From Elusimicrobiota bacterium (lineage in GTDB: Bacteria; Elusimicrobiota; Elusimicrobia; UBA1565), in assembly GCA_041660925.1 (NCBI GenBank), contig JBAZVI010000006.1, positions 1-64,000 of the forward strand: a DNA stretch of 64,000 nt, written 5' to 3'. A program made the translations under genes and the position numbers. The notes under the pieces were generated by a model that saw only the letters and a program-made list of their open reading frames with translations, searched no databases and was not told the DNA's origin. Positions 34,080 to 42,631 of the stretch are shown piece by piece. Position 1 is the first letter of the stretch. Every line of letters starts with the position of its first letter.

Positions 34080-34742
34080 CTAGCGTTCGAGGAAGGCTTC
34101 GAGGCCGCGCGCGAGCGCGCGGGCGAGCCTCTTCTGGAAGGCCGGGTCCGAGAGCCGTCGGGCTTCCTCGGGGTCGCGGAAGTTCCCGAACTCCACGAGC
34201 ACGCTGGGGACGTCCTCCCCCTTCACGATGACGTACTGGCCGCGGTCCACCTCGGCCGCCGGGAACCCCCCCTCGCGCAGGGAGCGGGCCAGAAGCACGG
34301 CCAGCCGGCGGGAGGCCTCGACCTGCGCCTGCGGGGGCGCGGGGAGGAGGAGGCGGCGCAGCAGGCGCTCATGGGAGCGCCCGTAGAAATAGACCACGAT
34401 GCCGCGGCCGGCCTGATGGGAACCGAGCCGCCGGTCGTCGACGTGCAGGCTCAGCAGCGCCCGGGCCCCGGCGGCGCGGGCCTTGTCCACGCGCTCGACG
34501 AGCCCGATGTACTCGTCGCCCTCGCGCAGAAGGAGCGGACGGAGCCCCGGCAGGGCGCGCAGCTCCTCGGCCAGACGCCGGGAGAGGGCGAGCGTGGCCT
34601 CCTTCTCCATCCTCCCGCGGAACGTCACCCCGAAGTCGCGCCCGCCGTGCCCCGGGTCGACGGCCACCACGACGGCGGCCGTCGAACGCTCCACGGCGCA
34701 AGCCGGAGAGACTAAGAGCATCGTCACCAGGAGGAGATTCAT
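34080..34742 (-). CDS. N-acetylmuramoyl-L-alanine amidase (Amidase_3 family)
   Basis: The 220-residue protein has a signal peptide (to ACA) and then the amidase_3 fold: VDPGHGGRDFG (first Zn His), KEATLALSRRLAEELRALPG (Glu ligand), LLSLHVDDRRLG (second Zn His) and VLVEFGNFRDPEEA (catalytic Glu). It cleaves the amide between MurNAc and the stem peptide in the periplasm. The usual SLHANA and ExGFLSN blocks are slightly altered (LHVDD, EFGN). It lies between phoH and valS. Confidence 0.88.
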   Translation of the reverse strand: MNLLLVTMLLVSPACAVERSTAAVVVAVDPGHGGRDFGVTFRGRMEKEATLALSRRLAEELRALPGLRPLLLREGDEYIGLVERVDKARAAGARALLSLHVDDRRLGSHQAGRGIVVYFYGRSHERLLRRLLLPAPPQAQVEASRRLAVLLARSLREGGFPAAEVDRGQYVIVKGEDVPSVLVEFGNFRDPEEARRLSDPAFQKRLARALARGLEAFLER

Positions 34743-34773
34743 CTCGGGAAGGCCGTCTTCCGCCCCCCGCAGT

Positions 34774-34803
34774 CCCCCTCTCCCGCCACGCCGGGAGAGG
34801 GGG
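34774..34803. terminator. 11-bp hairpin between phoH-like gene and amidase gene
   Basis: CCCCCTCTCCC (34774-34784) pairs perfectly with GGGAGAGGGGG (34793-34803). The sequence around it (GGGGTGCTGGGGGTGAGGGG) looks like a widespread dispersed bacterial repeat. Terminator or repeat; both readings fit. Confidence 0.5.
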
Positions 34804-34823
34804 TGCTGGGGGTGAGGGGCGAG

Positions 34824-36131
34824 CTAGAGGAGTTCAGCAGCGAGCGCAGCGAGCGGCGAGCGCTCGATCTTCGTGAACTTCACGTGCCCGAAGAGATGCT
34901 GGCCCTTGAAGCGCTCGACGAGGTTCGTGAGGCCGTTGGAGGCCGAGTCGAGGTAGTAGTTGTCGATCTGATACGGGTCGCCGGTCAGGACGATCTTCGA
35001 GTTCCGTCCGACGCGCGAGATGATGGTCTTGATCTCGTGCGGGGTCAGGTTCTGCGCGTCGTCGATGAGGATGTACTGGCCCGGCAGCGAACGGCCGCGC
35101 AGGTAGGCGACGGCCTCGACCTCGAGGCGTCCGTCGTCGAGGAGCATCTGCACGTCGAGGTCGCTGTCCTCGCGGCGGGAGCGGTCCATGAGGAACTCGA
35201 GGTTGTCGTAGATCGCGCCCATCCAGGTGTTGAGCTTCTCCTGCTTGGTGCCGGGGAGGTAGCCCAGGTCGTGCCCGACGGGGACGACGGGCCGCGCGAT
35301 GAGGAGCTTGCGGTAGGCGTGCTCGTTGAGGACCTGCTCGAGGCCCGCGGCCAGCGAGAGCAGCGTCTTGCCCGAGCCGGGGACGCCGACGAGGGTGACG
35401 AGCTGCATCTCCTTGCGCATGAGCAGCTCCATCGCGAAGCGCTGCTCGGTGTTCAGCGGCTTGATGCCCCAGGGCATGGACTCGGAGCGGACCAGGGGGA
35501 CCACGGACTTGCTCTCGACCTCGTAGCGGGAGAGCGCGCTCGAGGAGCCGCCGCCCTCGTTCTTGAGGATGAGGAACTCGTTGGGGCGCAGCTCCTTGGC
35601 CCTCGCGTCGTCGAGCTGGAGGCGCTTGTCGCGGTAGAAAGCGTCGATGTCGGCCTGCTTGAGCGCAAGCTCGCGCATGCCGGTATAAAGGTCGTCGACG
35701 TTGACCTTCTCCTTCTCGTAGTCCTGCGTGTCGAGACCGATGCTCTCGGCCTTGATGCGGAGGTTGATGTCCTTGGAGATGAAGATGACCTGGCTCCCCT
35801 TCTTCTTCAGGTACTGGGCGACTCCGAGGATCATGTTGTCCTTGGAGCTCGAGAGGAACTGTGCGGGCAGGCCGTCGGAGTGCATCATCTCGACGCGCAG
35901 GCTCCCCCCGTGCGGCAGGGGCACCCCGTCGGTCAGCCGACCCTTCTGGCGGAGCTGGTCGAGGGAGCGCGCGACCATGCGCGCCGCGCGGCCGCGCTCG
36001 TCGTTGCTCCGCTTGAAGGTGTCGAGCTCCTCGATGACGGGCAGCGGGATGACCACGACGGAGCCCTCGAAGGCGTAGAGGGATTCCGGGTCATGGATCA
36101 CGACGTTGGTGTCGAGGACGAAGGTCTTCAT
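34824..36131 (-). CDS. PhoH2-type protein (PIN domain plus PhoH ATPase)
   Basis: The 435-residue protein has an N-terminal PIN RNase domain (about 1-150; VLDTNVVIHDP with Asp7, EELDTFKR, SKDINLRIKA) followed by the PhoH ATPase (Walker A GVPGSGKT, LIARPVVPVGHDLGYLPG, Walker B YILIDDAQN, TGDPYQIDNYYLDS). PhoH2 proteins are RNA-unwinding and degrading enzymes. Its start codon directly follows the hemW stop codon, so it is cotranscribed with it. Confidence 0.93.
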   Translation of the reverse strand: MKTFVLDTNVVIHDPESLYAFEGSVVVIPLPVIEELDTFKRSNDERGRAARMVARSLDQLRQKGRLTDGVPLPHGGSLRVEMMHSDGLPAQFLSSSKDNMILGVAQYLKKKGSQVIFISKDINLRIKAESIGLDTQDYEKEKVNVDDLYTGMRELALKQADIDAFYRDKRLQLDDARAKELRPNEFLILKNEGGGSSSALSRYEVESKSVVPLVRSESMPWGIKPLNTEQRFAMELLMRKEMQLVTLVGVPGSGKTLLSLAAGLEQVLNEHAYRKLLIARPVVPVGHDLGYLPGTKQEKLNTWMGAIYDNLEFLMDRSRREDSDLDVQMLLDDGRLEVEAVAYLRGRSLPGQYILIDDAQNLTPHEIKTIISRVGRNSKIVLTGDPYQIDNYYLDSASNGLTNLVERFKGQHLFGHVKFTKIERSPLAALAAELL

Positions 36132-37352
36132 TTAGCGCTCCACAGAGGATAGGATCGGTCCCCCTGATTCGACGGGAGTATCCGGGGAGTCGAACGGCGC
36201 GACGAACGAACGGAAAGCCTCGTTGGCGAGGAACACGCCCTCGCGGGTCAGGCGGGCGAGGCGCGGAGTCCCCGTGCGGGGACTGCGCACGAGCTCGACG
36301 AGCCCGCGGCGGCGCAGGGCCTCGAGCTCCGCGGAAAAATGGCGGCGCATCGCCGGGGTCAGGAGCACGCCGTCGATGAGGCGCAGGCCGAGGAGCAGGT
36401 CCTCGCCGGCCTTCGCCTTCCCCGCGAGCGACTCGGTCATGATCGCGGGGCTCTCGCCGCGCTCGATCTTCGCGCAGTAGTCGGGAAGCCGGTCGTCGTT
36501 CTCGTAGCGGACCCCGTCGAGGTGGCCGGCGGCGCCGCAGCCCAGGCCGATGTAGGAGCCGTTGAGCCAGTAGTTCGTGTTGTGGACCGACTCCTTGCCC
36601 GGCCGGGCGAAGTTGGAGATCTCGTAGTGCCTGTAGCCGGCCCTGGCCAGGGTCTCGATGGCGGCCTCGAGCATCTCCCGGGAGAGGTCCTCGTCGACGG
36701 CGACCTTGCGCCGGGAGAAGAGGGTGCGGTCCTCGACCTTCAGCGCGTAGACCGAGAGGTGGTCCGGGCCGAGGTCGATGAGCTGGCGCAGGCTGCCGAG
36801 GGCTCCCGAAAGGCTCTGCCCGGGCAGGCCGAGCATGAGGTCCACGTTCGGGGAGAAGCCGCGAGCCACGGCGTCCCCGTACACCTTCCGGAAGTCCTCC
36901 CAGCCGTGCTTGCGTCCGATGGCCTTGAGGAGGCGGTCCTCGGTGGTCTGCAGGCCGATGCTCAGCCGGCTCACGCCGGCGCGGCGCAGGACGTCGAGCT
37001 TCTCCGCGTCGAGGCTCTCGGGGCTCGTCTCGACGGTGACCTCGCGCAGGTCCTCGAGACGGCCGTAGCGGCGGGAGAGGATGCCGAAGAGCTCGGCGAG
37101 GGCCTCGACGGGCAGCTCGCTCGGCGTCCCCCCGCCCACGTAGAGGGTCTCGGGACGCGGGCCGGGGCGGACCTTCGCCTCGCGCTCGAGCGCGCTCAGG
37201 TAGCGGCCGACCTGCGACCTCTGGCCGGAGAAGGCCGTGAAGTCGCAGTAGAAGCACTTGATGGAGCAGAACGGGACATGGACGTAGAGCCCCGGCGTCG
37301 GACGTGGTCCGCGCGCGGACGGGCTCCTTCGTCCCGGATCTCGTTCAGTCAA
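36132..37352 (-). CDS. hemW: HemW-like radical SAM protein (coproporphyrinogen oxidase-like, heme chaperone)
   Basis: The 406-residue protein has the radical-SAM motif CSIKCFYC (Cys29, Cys33, Cys36). GLYVHVPFC, YVGGGTPSELP, GLPGQS, YEISNFARPGKESVHN and a C-terminal winged-helix HemN_C domain follow. HemW inserts heme into respiratory proteins rather than oxidising coproporphyrinogen; the sequence has the HemW-type short N-terminus. The start is TTG 37352, ten bases after the slipin stop. It is in an operon with slipin and PhoH2. Confidence 0.9.
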   Translation of the reverse strand: MTERDPGRRSPSARGPRPTPGLYVHVPFCSIKCFYCDFTAFSGQRSQVGRYLSALEREAKVRPGPRPETLYVGGGTPSELPVEALAELFGILSRRYGRLEDLREVTVETSPESLDAEKLDVLRRAGVSRLSIGLQTTEDRLLKAIGRKHGWEDFRKVYGDAVARGFSPNVDLMLGLPGQSLSGALGSLRQLIDLGPDHLSVYALKVEDRTLFSRRKVAVDEDLSREMLEAAIETLARAGYRHYEISNFARPGKESVHNTNYWLNGSYIGLGCGAAGHLDGVRYENDDRLPDYCAKIERGESPAIMTESLAGKAKAGEDLLLGLRLIDGVLLTPAMRRHFSAELEALRRRGLVELVRSPRTGTPRLARLTREGVFLANEAFRSFVAPFDSPDTPVESGGPILSSVER

Positions 37353-37361
37353 GCGTGCGGG

Positions 37362-38105
37362 TCAGGCGAGCTTCTTCATGAACGCCGTGATGAGGTCCAT
37401 CGGCAGCGGGAAGATGACCGTCGAGTTCTTGTCCGCCGCGATCTCGGTGAGCGTCTGCAGGTAGCGCAGCTGGAGCGTCGCCGGGCTGCGGCTCATGATC
37501 TCCGAGGCCTGGGCCAGCTTCTCGGCGGCCTGCTGCTCGCCCTCGGCGTGGATGATCTTCGCGCGGCGCTCGCGCTCGGCCTCGGCCTGCTTGGCCATGG
37601 CGCGCTGCATCTCCTGCGGGAGGTCGACGTTCTTGACCTCGACGTTCGCGATCTTCACGCCCCAAGGCTCGGTGTGGGTGTCGAGGATGCGCTGGAGCTC
37701 GACGTTGATCTTGTCGCGGTTGGAGAGGAGGTCGTCCATCTCCATCTTGCCGAGCACGCCGCGCAGGGTCGTCTGGGCGAGCTGGCTCGTCGCGTAGTAG
37801 TAGTTCTCGACCTGGAGCACCGCGTTGCCGGCGTCGATGACGCGGTAGTAGACCACCGCGTTGACCTTCACCGAGACGTTGTCGCGGGTGATGATGTCCT
37901 GCGGCGGGACGTCGAGCACGACGGTCCGGAGGCTGATGCGGGTCATCGCCTGGATGCCGGGGATGACGAAGATGAGGCCGGGTCCCTTGATCCCGGAGAA
38001 GCGGCCGAGCGTGAAGATGACTCCGCGCTCGTACTCGTTGAGGATCTTGATGGACGTGAAGATGAGGACCGCGACGATGATGACGATGGGGGACAACCCG
38101 AACAT
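37362..38105 (-). CDS. Slipin / SPFH-band-7 membrane protein
   Basis: The 247-residue protein has an N-terminal TM hairpin (about 3-20) and then the SPFH domain: EYERGVIFTLGRFSGIKGPG, VPPQDIITRDNVSVKVNAVV, YRVIDAGNAVLQVENY and LLSNRDKIN, then an Ala/Glu-rich coiled coil (QEMQRAMAKQAEAERERRAK). It is a bacterial stomatin homologue that forms membrane scaffolds. A GGAGG site 6 nt before the ATG shows normal leadered translation, unlike many genes here. No NfeD-type partner gene is adjacent. Confidence 0.93.
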   Translation of the reverse strand: MFGLSPIVIIVAVLIFTSIKILNEYERGVIFTLGRFSGIKGPGLIFVIPGIQAMTRISLRTVVLDVPPQDIITRDNVSVKVNAVVYYRVIDAGNAVLQVENYYYATSQLAQTTLRGVLGKMEMDDLLSNRDKINVELQRILDTHTEPWGVKIANVEVKNVDLPQEMQRAMAKQAEAERERRAKIIHAEGEQQAAEKLAQASEIMSRSPATLQLRYLQTLTEIAADKNSTVIFPLPMDLITAFMKKLA

Positions 38106-38176
38106 GTCAGCCTCCTGTGAGGACCGTCTGGGCGCATTCTCTCATTAAACGCCCCCCGCGTTCAAGGCGGAGGGGT

Positions 38177-38203
38177 CCGGGGATCCTCAGCGCGGATTCC
38201 CGG
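38177..38203. terminator. Hairpin between slipin and the DUF900 hydrolase gene
   Basis: CCGGGGATCC (38177-38186) pairs with GGATTCCCGG (38194-38203), one G-T wobble, 7-nt loop. It lies 9 nt beyond the hydrolase stop. Same stem type as those near 14.3, 17.9 and 39.4-39.5 kb. Confidence 0.5.
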
Positions 38204-38211
38204 GCGAAGTG

Positions 38212-39351
38212 CTAAGGCCGCAGATAAAAATCTTCCGGAGTGTTGGGCTCGCTTCGCCGGATGAAGAGCCGCTTCTCGGCCGCGATGCCGAAGAGGGTCT
38301 GGAGGATGTCGGTCAGGATGGGCCGCGAGGCGTAGTAGCCGTGGCCCAGCCCCCCCACGCCGAGCGCGGGGGCGTCGATCTCCCCCACGTTGACGACGTC
38401 GACGCCCGGCTCGCGCTCGCAGGCGCCCATGCGCCGCCCCTTGTTGTAGCTCTCGGAAGCCGCGATGGCGTTGTCGTTATAGGAGCAGTAGACCGTGACG
38501 CGGTCGGCCAGCGGCTTGAAGCGCGGGGACAGGCGCTTGAAGTCCTGGACGGGGAAGTCCGGCGCGTTGAGGATGAGCTCGCCGACGACCCCGCGCCCCG
38601 TGAGGGCGGGGGCCGCCTGCGCGAGCGCCGGAAGCACGACCTGATGCCCCATGGAGTGCACGACGACGTGGGCCTTGCGCCCGCTCTCGGCGAGGAGGCG
38701 GAAGAAGGCGGCCGCCTGCGGCTGGGATTTCGCCGCGTTGGCCCGGTTGTTCTGATAGGTGATGTTGACCATGCGCCCTTCGAGCGCGCCGTCCCCCGAT
38801 CCGGCCGGCCAGGAGAAGAGCAGGACCGGCCCTTGGAACTTGAGGTCGTAGGCGATCTGCGCCGCGCGGAAGACGGCCTCCTGGAACTTCACGTTGAAGC
38901 CGTGCACGAAGACGAGGACGTCTCCGGGAGGTGCCGCACGAAGCGCTTCGAGCAGGCCCTTCTCGTCGAAGGAGGTCTGGGACACCGCCCGGTAGTAGCG
39001 GTGCGGGTCCGCCCGCGGCCCGTCGGCGAGTTCGAAGCCGCCGACCTTGTGATGCTTCGGGACGTTGATCCCGCAGACGCCGAAGGACGTCTCCTTGGAA
39101 TGCTCGATGCCGAAGGCGGCGTCCCCGCACTCGGAGAGGTCGCCGAGCGGGGCGCGGCTCGTCGCATAGTACACATCGACGGTCTGGGTGTCGGAGTAGG
39201 GCCGGGTCAGGAGCGCGTCGAGCTCCTTGAGCAGCGCCGGGGAGCCGTAGGCACGGGTCGGGACGACCGGGGCGGCGGGCGGGGCGTGGGAGCAGGCGGC
39301 GAGGAGGGCGGTGAAAAGGTAAAAGAGGATGCGGGGACTCGGCGTTCTCAT
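38212..39351 (-). CDS. Lipoprotein alpha/beta hydrolase (DUF900 family)
   Basis: The 379-residue protein has a lipobox LLAAC (Cys20) after a short signal. The mature part has VDVYYATSRAPLGD, DVLVFVHGFNVKF (oxyanion region), LLFSWPAGSG, VVHSMGHQVVLPAL (nucleophile Ser in HSMGH) and a C-terminal His in GLGHGYYASRP. This is the COG4782/DUF900 pattern of putative secreted esterases. Substrate unknown. TAGAAT sits 6 nt before the ATG with no Shine-Dalgarno. Confidence 0.88.
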   Translation of the reverse strand: MRTPSPRILFYLFTALLAACSHAPPAAPVVPTRAYGSPALLKELDALLTRPYSDTQTVDVYYATSRAPLGDLSECGDAAFGIEHSKETSFGVCGINVPKHHKVGGFELADGPRADPHRYYRAVSQTSFDEKGLLEALRAAPPGDVLVFVHGFNVKFQEAVFRAAQIAYDLKFQGPVLLFSWPAGSGDGALEGRMVNITYQNNRANAAKSQPQAAAFFRLLAESGRKAHVVVHSMGHQVVLPALAQAAPALTGRGVVGELILNAPDFPVQDFKRLSPRFKPLADRVTVYCSYNDNAIAASESYNKGRRMGACEREPGVDVVNVGEIDAPALGVGGLGHGYYASRPILTDILQTLFGIAAEKRLFIRRSEPNTPEDFYLRP

Positions 39352-39357
39352 GGGATG

Positions 39358-39363
39358 ATTCTA
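39358..39363 (-). promoter_or_regulatory. -10 box (TAGAAT) of the DUF900 lipoprotein gene
   Basis: TAGAAT on the - strand lies 6 nt before ATG 39351; leaderless start implied. Confidence 0.5.
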
Positions 39364-39390
39364 ATCCTCCTCCCATGCCGCGTCAAGCAG

Positions 39391-39419
39391 GGCGGGTATT
39401 CCCGGAGGGAATCCCCGCC
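39391..39419. repeat. Intergenic hairpin with ATTCCC/GGGAAT stem
   Basis: GGCGGG-T-ATTCCC pairs with GGGAAT-C-CCCGCC around a 3-nt loop (12 of 13 pairs). It lies in the divergent region between the DUF900 and RMD1 genes, so it is not an obvious terminator. Confidence 0.5.
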
Positions 39420-39518
39420 GGGGGGTAAGATAAGCTGTTACAGGCGCCCGAGATGCTTTCATAAAACGGTCCTCGTTTCACCAAAGGCCTCCGGACGCCG
39501 GCAATAGCTTATTTTGAC

Positions 39519-39550
39519 GGTCCGAGAATCCCCCCAGGGATTCTCGGACC
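39519..39550. repeat. 14-bp perfect hairpin just upstream of the RMD1-family gene
   Basis: GGTCCGAGAATCCC (39519-39532) pairs perfectly with 39537-39550, 4-nt loop. It ends 10 nt before ATG 39561. It may be a terminator of upstream noise, a leader hairpin or a dispersed repeat. Confidence 0.55.
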
Positions 39551-39560
39551 CTAAATTGGT

Positions 39561-40676
39561 ATGCTCGAGGCCATGAAAGGGCAAGTGGTGTACATGTACG
39601 CCTACGACGTGGCGTACGAGATCGACCTCCCGAAGGTCCGCGAGCTCATCACCCAGCGCGCGCAGTTCCTCGAGGTCCGGCCCGACAAGACCATCCCGCG
39701 CGACGTCCCCTTCCACCGCCCGCTCGTCCTCGCCGAGCATCCCATCATCGTGCAGACCGCGCGCGGTCCGATGACGCTGCACCGCGAGGCCAAGCTCTAC
39801 TCCATCGGCGCCGTCTCCATCTCCATCCGGGCCGACTTCGAGGTCCCCGCGCTCAAGGACCTGCTCCCCTACCACGACCTCAAGCTCGAGGGGGAGCGCA
39901 GCATCGACGACGTGGCCGGCGGCTTCGCCGAGCAGGTGCTCGACTCCATCCGCCCCCACCTCCTGCGCCCCTCGCCGACCAAGGGGAACCCCGAGGCCTA
40001 CACGGTGTTCTGCCTCTACTCGCTCGAGCTCGGCACGAGCAAGGACGCGCAGGAGTGGCTGCGGGCCAACCGGCGCGAAGCGGCCGGACTCCTCACCGAG
40101 GAATCCCATTTCGAGGGCCTCAGCGAGGCCGAGGTCATGGAGACCGTCTGCCACACCCATTCCTACACCACGAAGGACCTCTTCGTGGTGGACTGGAATA
40201 GCGCGCTCATCATCGACCCCGACGGCCAGCCCGACGACCTCCTCTACCCCGTCGAGACGGCCAACGTCCAGCTCACCGAGTTCCGCGTCTACGACCGCAT
40301 CCTCGAGGAATCCGTCGACCGCGCCTACGACGACCTCGAAGAATACACGCGGAAGAACCCCCTCATGCGCGCCCCCGGGGACATCCTCCAGCGCCTGCGC
40401 AGCATGCGCATCGACCTTGAGAAGATGTCCGACGAGGTCTCGAACATCACCAAGTTCTTCGGCGACTGGCACCTCGCCCGCGTCTACATGTCCTGCGCGG
40501 AGCGCTTCCACATCAAGGACTGGCAGGCCTCCGTCGAGAGCAAGCTGCGCACGCTCGACAGTCTCTATAACATCGTCATCAGCGACATCAACAACCGGCG
40601 CATGCTCGTCCTGGAGGCCGCCATCGTGGGCCTCTTCGTCGCCGACCTCATCCTCATCTACCTCACCGCGAAGTGA
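39561..40676 (+). CDS. RMD1/YagE (DUF155)-family protein with C-terminal TM anchor
   Basis: The 371-residue protein has a mixed alpha/beta N-terminal part (MYAYDVAYEIDL, VQLTEFRVYDRILE) and then the DUF155 hallmark helices: SMRIDLEKMSDEVSNIT, FFGDWHLARVYMSCAERFHI and NNRRMLVLEAAIVGLFVADL, ending in a single TM helix. In eukaryotes relatives (RMD1, RMND1) act in meiosis or mitochondrial translation; in bacteria the role is unknown. ATG 39573 is an alternative start. It overlaps the era start (GTGA), so it is coupled to a ribosome-assembly GTPase, in line with a translation-linked role (inference). Confidence 0.75.
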   Translation: MLEAMKGQVVYMYAYDVAYEIDLPKVRELITQRAQFLEVRPDKTIPRDVPFHRPLVLAEHPIIVQTARGPMTLHREAKLYSIGAVSISIRADFEVPALKDLLPYHDLKLEGERSIDDVAGGFAEQVLDSIRPHLLRPSPTKGNPEAYTVFCLYSLELGTSKDAQEWLRANRREAAGLLTEESHFEGLSEAEVMETVCHTHSYTTKDLFVVDWNSALIIDPDGQPDDLLYPVETANVQLTEFRVYDRILEESVDRAYDDLEEYTRKNPLMRAPGDILQRLRSMRIDLEKMSDEVSNITKFFGDWHLARVYMSCAERFHIKDWQASVESKLRTLDSLYNIVISDINNRRMLVLEAAIVGLFVADLILIYLTAK

Positions 40677-41566
40677 GCGCCCCCCACCGCGCCGGCTTCG
40701 TCGCCCTGCTCGGCCGCCCCAACGCGGGCAAGTCCACCCTGCTCAACGCCCTGCTCGGCCAGAAGCTCTCCATCGTCTCCCCCAAGCCGCAGACGACGCG
40801 TCACAAGCTCCTCGGCATCATCAACGGCAACGACTACCAGCTCTGCCTCCTCGACACCCCCGGCTGGCTCGACGAGGCCCAGGACGGCCTCCAGAAGACC
40901 CTCATCCAGATGGCCCGCTCGGCCGCGCGCGACGACGCCGACGTCATCGTGCTCGTCGTCGAGCCCACCCCCCCCGCCGCGGCGGACCTCGAGTCCCTGC
41001 GCTCCTCGCTGAGGGGCGACAAGCCGCTCGTCCTCGTCGTCAACAAGTGCGACTTGCGCGAGGCCCCGGCGATCGAGGCGGCCAAGACCGGCTGGGCGGC
41101 GCTCAACCCGGTGAAAGTCCACGCGGTCTCCGCGATGAAGGCGACGGGCGTCGCCGCGCTGCGCGCCGACCTCATCGCCCTGCTCCCCGAGTCCCCCGCC
41201 TTCTACGACAAGACCCAGGCCTCCGACCGCTGGGAGCGCTTCTTCGCCACCGAGTTCATCCGCGAGACCATCTTCGAGAACCTGCACGAGGAAGTCCCCC
41301 ACGCCTGCGCCGTCGAGATCGAGCGCTACAAGGAGCGGCCGGGCAAGCCCGACGAGATCAACGCGACCATCTACGTCGAGCGTGCAGGGCAGAAACCCAT
41401 CCTGCTCGGGAAGAAGGGCGCGATGATCCGCACGCTCACCGAAGAGAGCCGTCGGAAGATCGAAGCCTTCACGGGCCGCAAAGCCGACCTCGAGATCTGG
41501 ATCAAGATTCGAGCGAACTGGCGCAAAGATGCCGGGGCGCTCAGGGAACTCGGTTACACGCTGTAA
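40673..41566 (+). CDS. era: GTPase Era
   Basis: The 297-residue protein has G1 GRPNAGKST, a switch-I PKPQTTRHK region, G3 DTPG and G4 NKCD, with G5 near VSAMKATG. The C-terminal KH domain carries ILLGKKGAMIRTL and LEIWIKIRANWRKD. Era binds 16S rRNA near its 3' end during 30S assembly at the membrane. GTG 40673 overlaps the RMD1 stop. Repeat element A begins 33 nt after its stop. Confidence 0.95.
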   Translation: MSAPHRAGFVALLGRPNAGKSTLLNALLGQKLSIVSPKPQTTRHKLLGIINGNDYQLCLLDTPGWLDEAQDGLQKTLIQMARSAARDDADVIVLVVEPTPPAAADLESLRSSLRGDKPLVLVVNKCDLREAPAIEAAKTGWAALNPVKVHAVSAMKATGVAALRADLIALLPESPAFYDKTQASDRWERFFATEFIRETIFENLHEEVPHACAVEIERYKERPGKPDEINATIYVERAGQKPILLGKKGAMIRTLTEESRRKIEAFTGRKADLEIWIKIRANWRKDAGALRELGYTL

Positions 41567-41598
41567 CGTCTCATCCGTCCCCCACCCCAGAAACCAAA

Positions 41599-42010
41599 GC
41601 CGGCAGGAATCTTGCCTCCTCGTGGACGCGGTTGCCTCGTGACGCTCGGCACCGCTCAGACCTCATCCCGCGGCGACACGAGTGCCGCGGGACTCCGGTA
41701 TGCCCCGGTGGAGGCAAGATTCCTGCCGGCTCCCTCACCCCGGATGAATGCGGGCGGCGATTCGAACAACCAGCAGATCGATGCGAGTCCCGAACGGGAC
41801 GCGGCGGCAGTTGCGGCAGTGTCGCTGGGGGGAGGCACCCCCCACCCCGTCATCGCCGGGGCCGATTCCCGGTAGGCGGCGCGAGCGGTATTGCGCGGCG
41901 CGCCGCCCTTGCGGCGGGCCCTAGCGCCGCAGGGACAACGCGAGAGGAGAACGACCTGCGCGTAGCCGACGGATAGAAGAAAAAGGAAACGCGCCCGAGA
42001 CTCGGGCGCG
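41599..42010. repeat. Complex repeat element, copy A (behind era)
   Basis: It begins with a 21-bp perfect inverted repeat (41599-41619 / 41710-41730) whose 90-nt loop contains a CCCGCGG/CCGCGGG hairpin. Then comes a 37-nt block (41871-41907, with GGCGGCGCG/CGCGCCGCC arms) and a 21-nt A-rich block (41969-41989), both identical to copy B at 53295-53606. It ends in a terminator hairpin for the - strand genes (41990-42010). The order of blocks is the same in both copies; copy A has 61 extra nt between the last two blocks. No open frame looks coding. Confidence 0.8.
41973..42010 (-). terminator. Rho-independent terminator of the - strand island genes
   Basis: The palindromic stem CGCGCCCGA/TCGGGCGCG (41990-42010) is followed on the - strand by TTTCCTTTTTCTTC. 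It lies just after the stop of the gene ending at 42037. The same T-rich tail follows a different stem in copy B. Confidence 0.75.
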
Positions 42011-42036
42011 CAACCTTTACAAAAGCGAGTTCGGTC

Positions 42037-42618
42037 TCAGCAATCGGGGAGGTCGTACGGCTCTTTGCTCCATACGCCCTTGCGGCAAGGCCGCTTAGGG
42101 CGTTCCTTGGGCTCCACTTCAACACCGCCGGACGGGCCCTGACTCGAAGACCCCGGCAGAGACTCGATGCGCTTCTTCAGGGTCTCCGCCGTCGGGCGAC
42201 GCATGCGGGTGTCGTTGTTCCATTTCATGAGATCGGCGGCGAGAACTTTCGAACAGCCATCGAGCGGGTCGGTCTGCCGCACGATTTCATCAGCGGAATA
42301 TCTGGTCACGCAAGAAAGGAATGGGTCCCAAGTCCCGGCGCTCTGCGGACTGGCGCACCACTTGATGGCCGCTTCGACCAGTTTCGTCGGATCTTCAGGA
42401 GTCCCGACACAATAGGGGATGGCGGGCGCGGCCGCCTGAGGCGAGTACGACGGGAACGTCGGCTGCGTCGGCATCGTCGCAGCTTTGGGCGGATCAGGCC
42501 GCCATACAGAGGAGTCTTCTTGTCCGGCCTCCTCCTGATTCACGAGGCGAGACTGCCTCGCCTTCCTGATCTCATTCTCTCGGATCTCTTCGCTCTTTTG
42601 GTCGACGGAAGCGCGCAA
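42037..42618 (-). CDS. Cys-containing hypothetical protein, probably the C-terminal part of a frameshifted gene
   Basis: As a separate gene it would start at TTG 42618 and give 193 residues: a coiled coil (VDQKSEEIRENEIRKARQSR), a Pro-rich linker and a C-terminal part with five Cys (IPYCVGTPED, KWCASPQ, SCVTRY, DGCSKV, RPCRKG). The same frame stays open upstream past the stop of the preceding gene (EELARINKRADAL), and the coiled coil continues into it. Together with a G6 run at 42687-42692 this suggests that it and the upstream ORF were one reading frame. Function unknown. GC is lower than in flanking genes. Confidence 0.6.
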   Translation of the reverse strand: MRASVDQKSEEIRENEIRKARQSRLVNQEEAGQEDSSVWRPDPPKAATMPTQPTFPSYSPQAAAPAIPYCVGTPEDPTKLVEAAIKWCASPQSAGTWDPFLSCVTRYSADEIVRQTDPLDGCSKVLAADLMKWNNDTRMRRPTAETLKKRIESLPGSSSQGPSGGVEVEPKERPKRPCRKGVWSKEPYDLPDC

Positions 42619-42631
42619 CGCGTCGGCTCGC

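Noticed and set aside
41612..41875. Short ORFs inside repeat elements A and B
   Set aside because: They run through perfect inverted repeats and are not conserved between the two copies at protein level.
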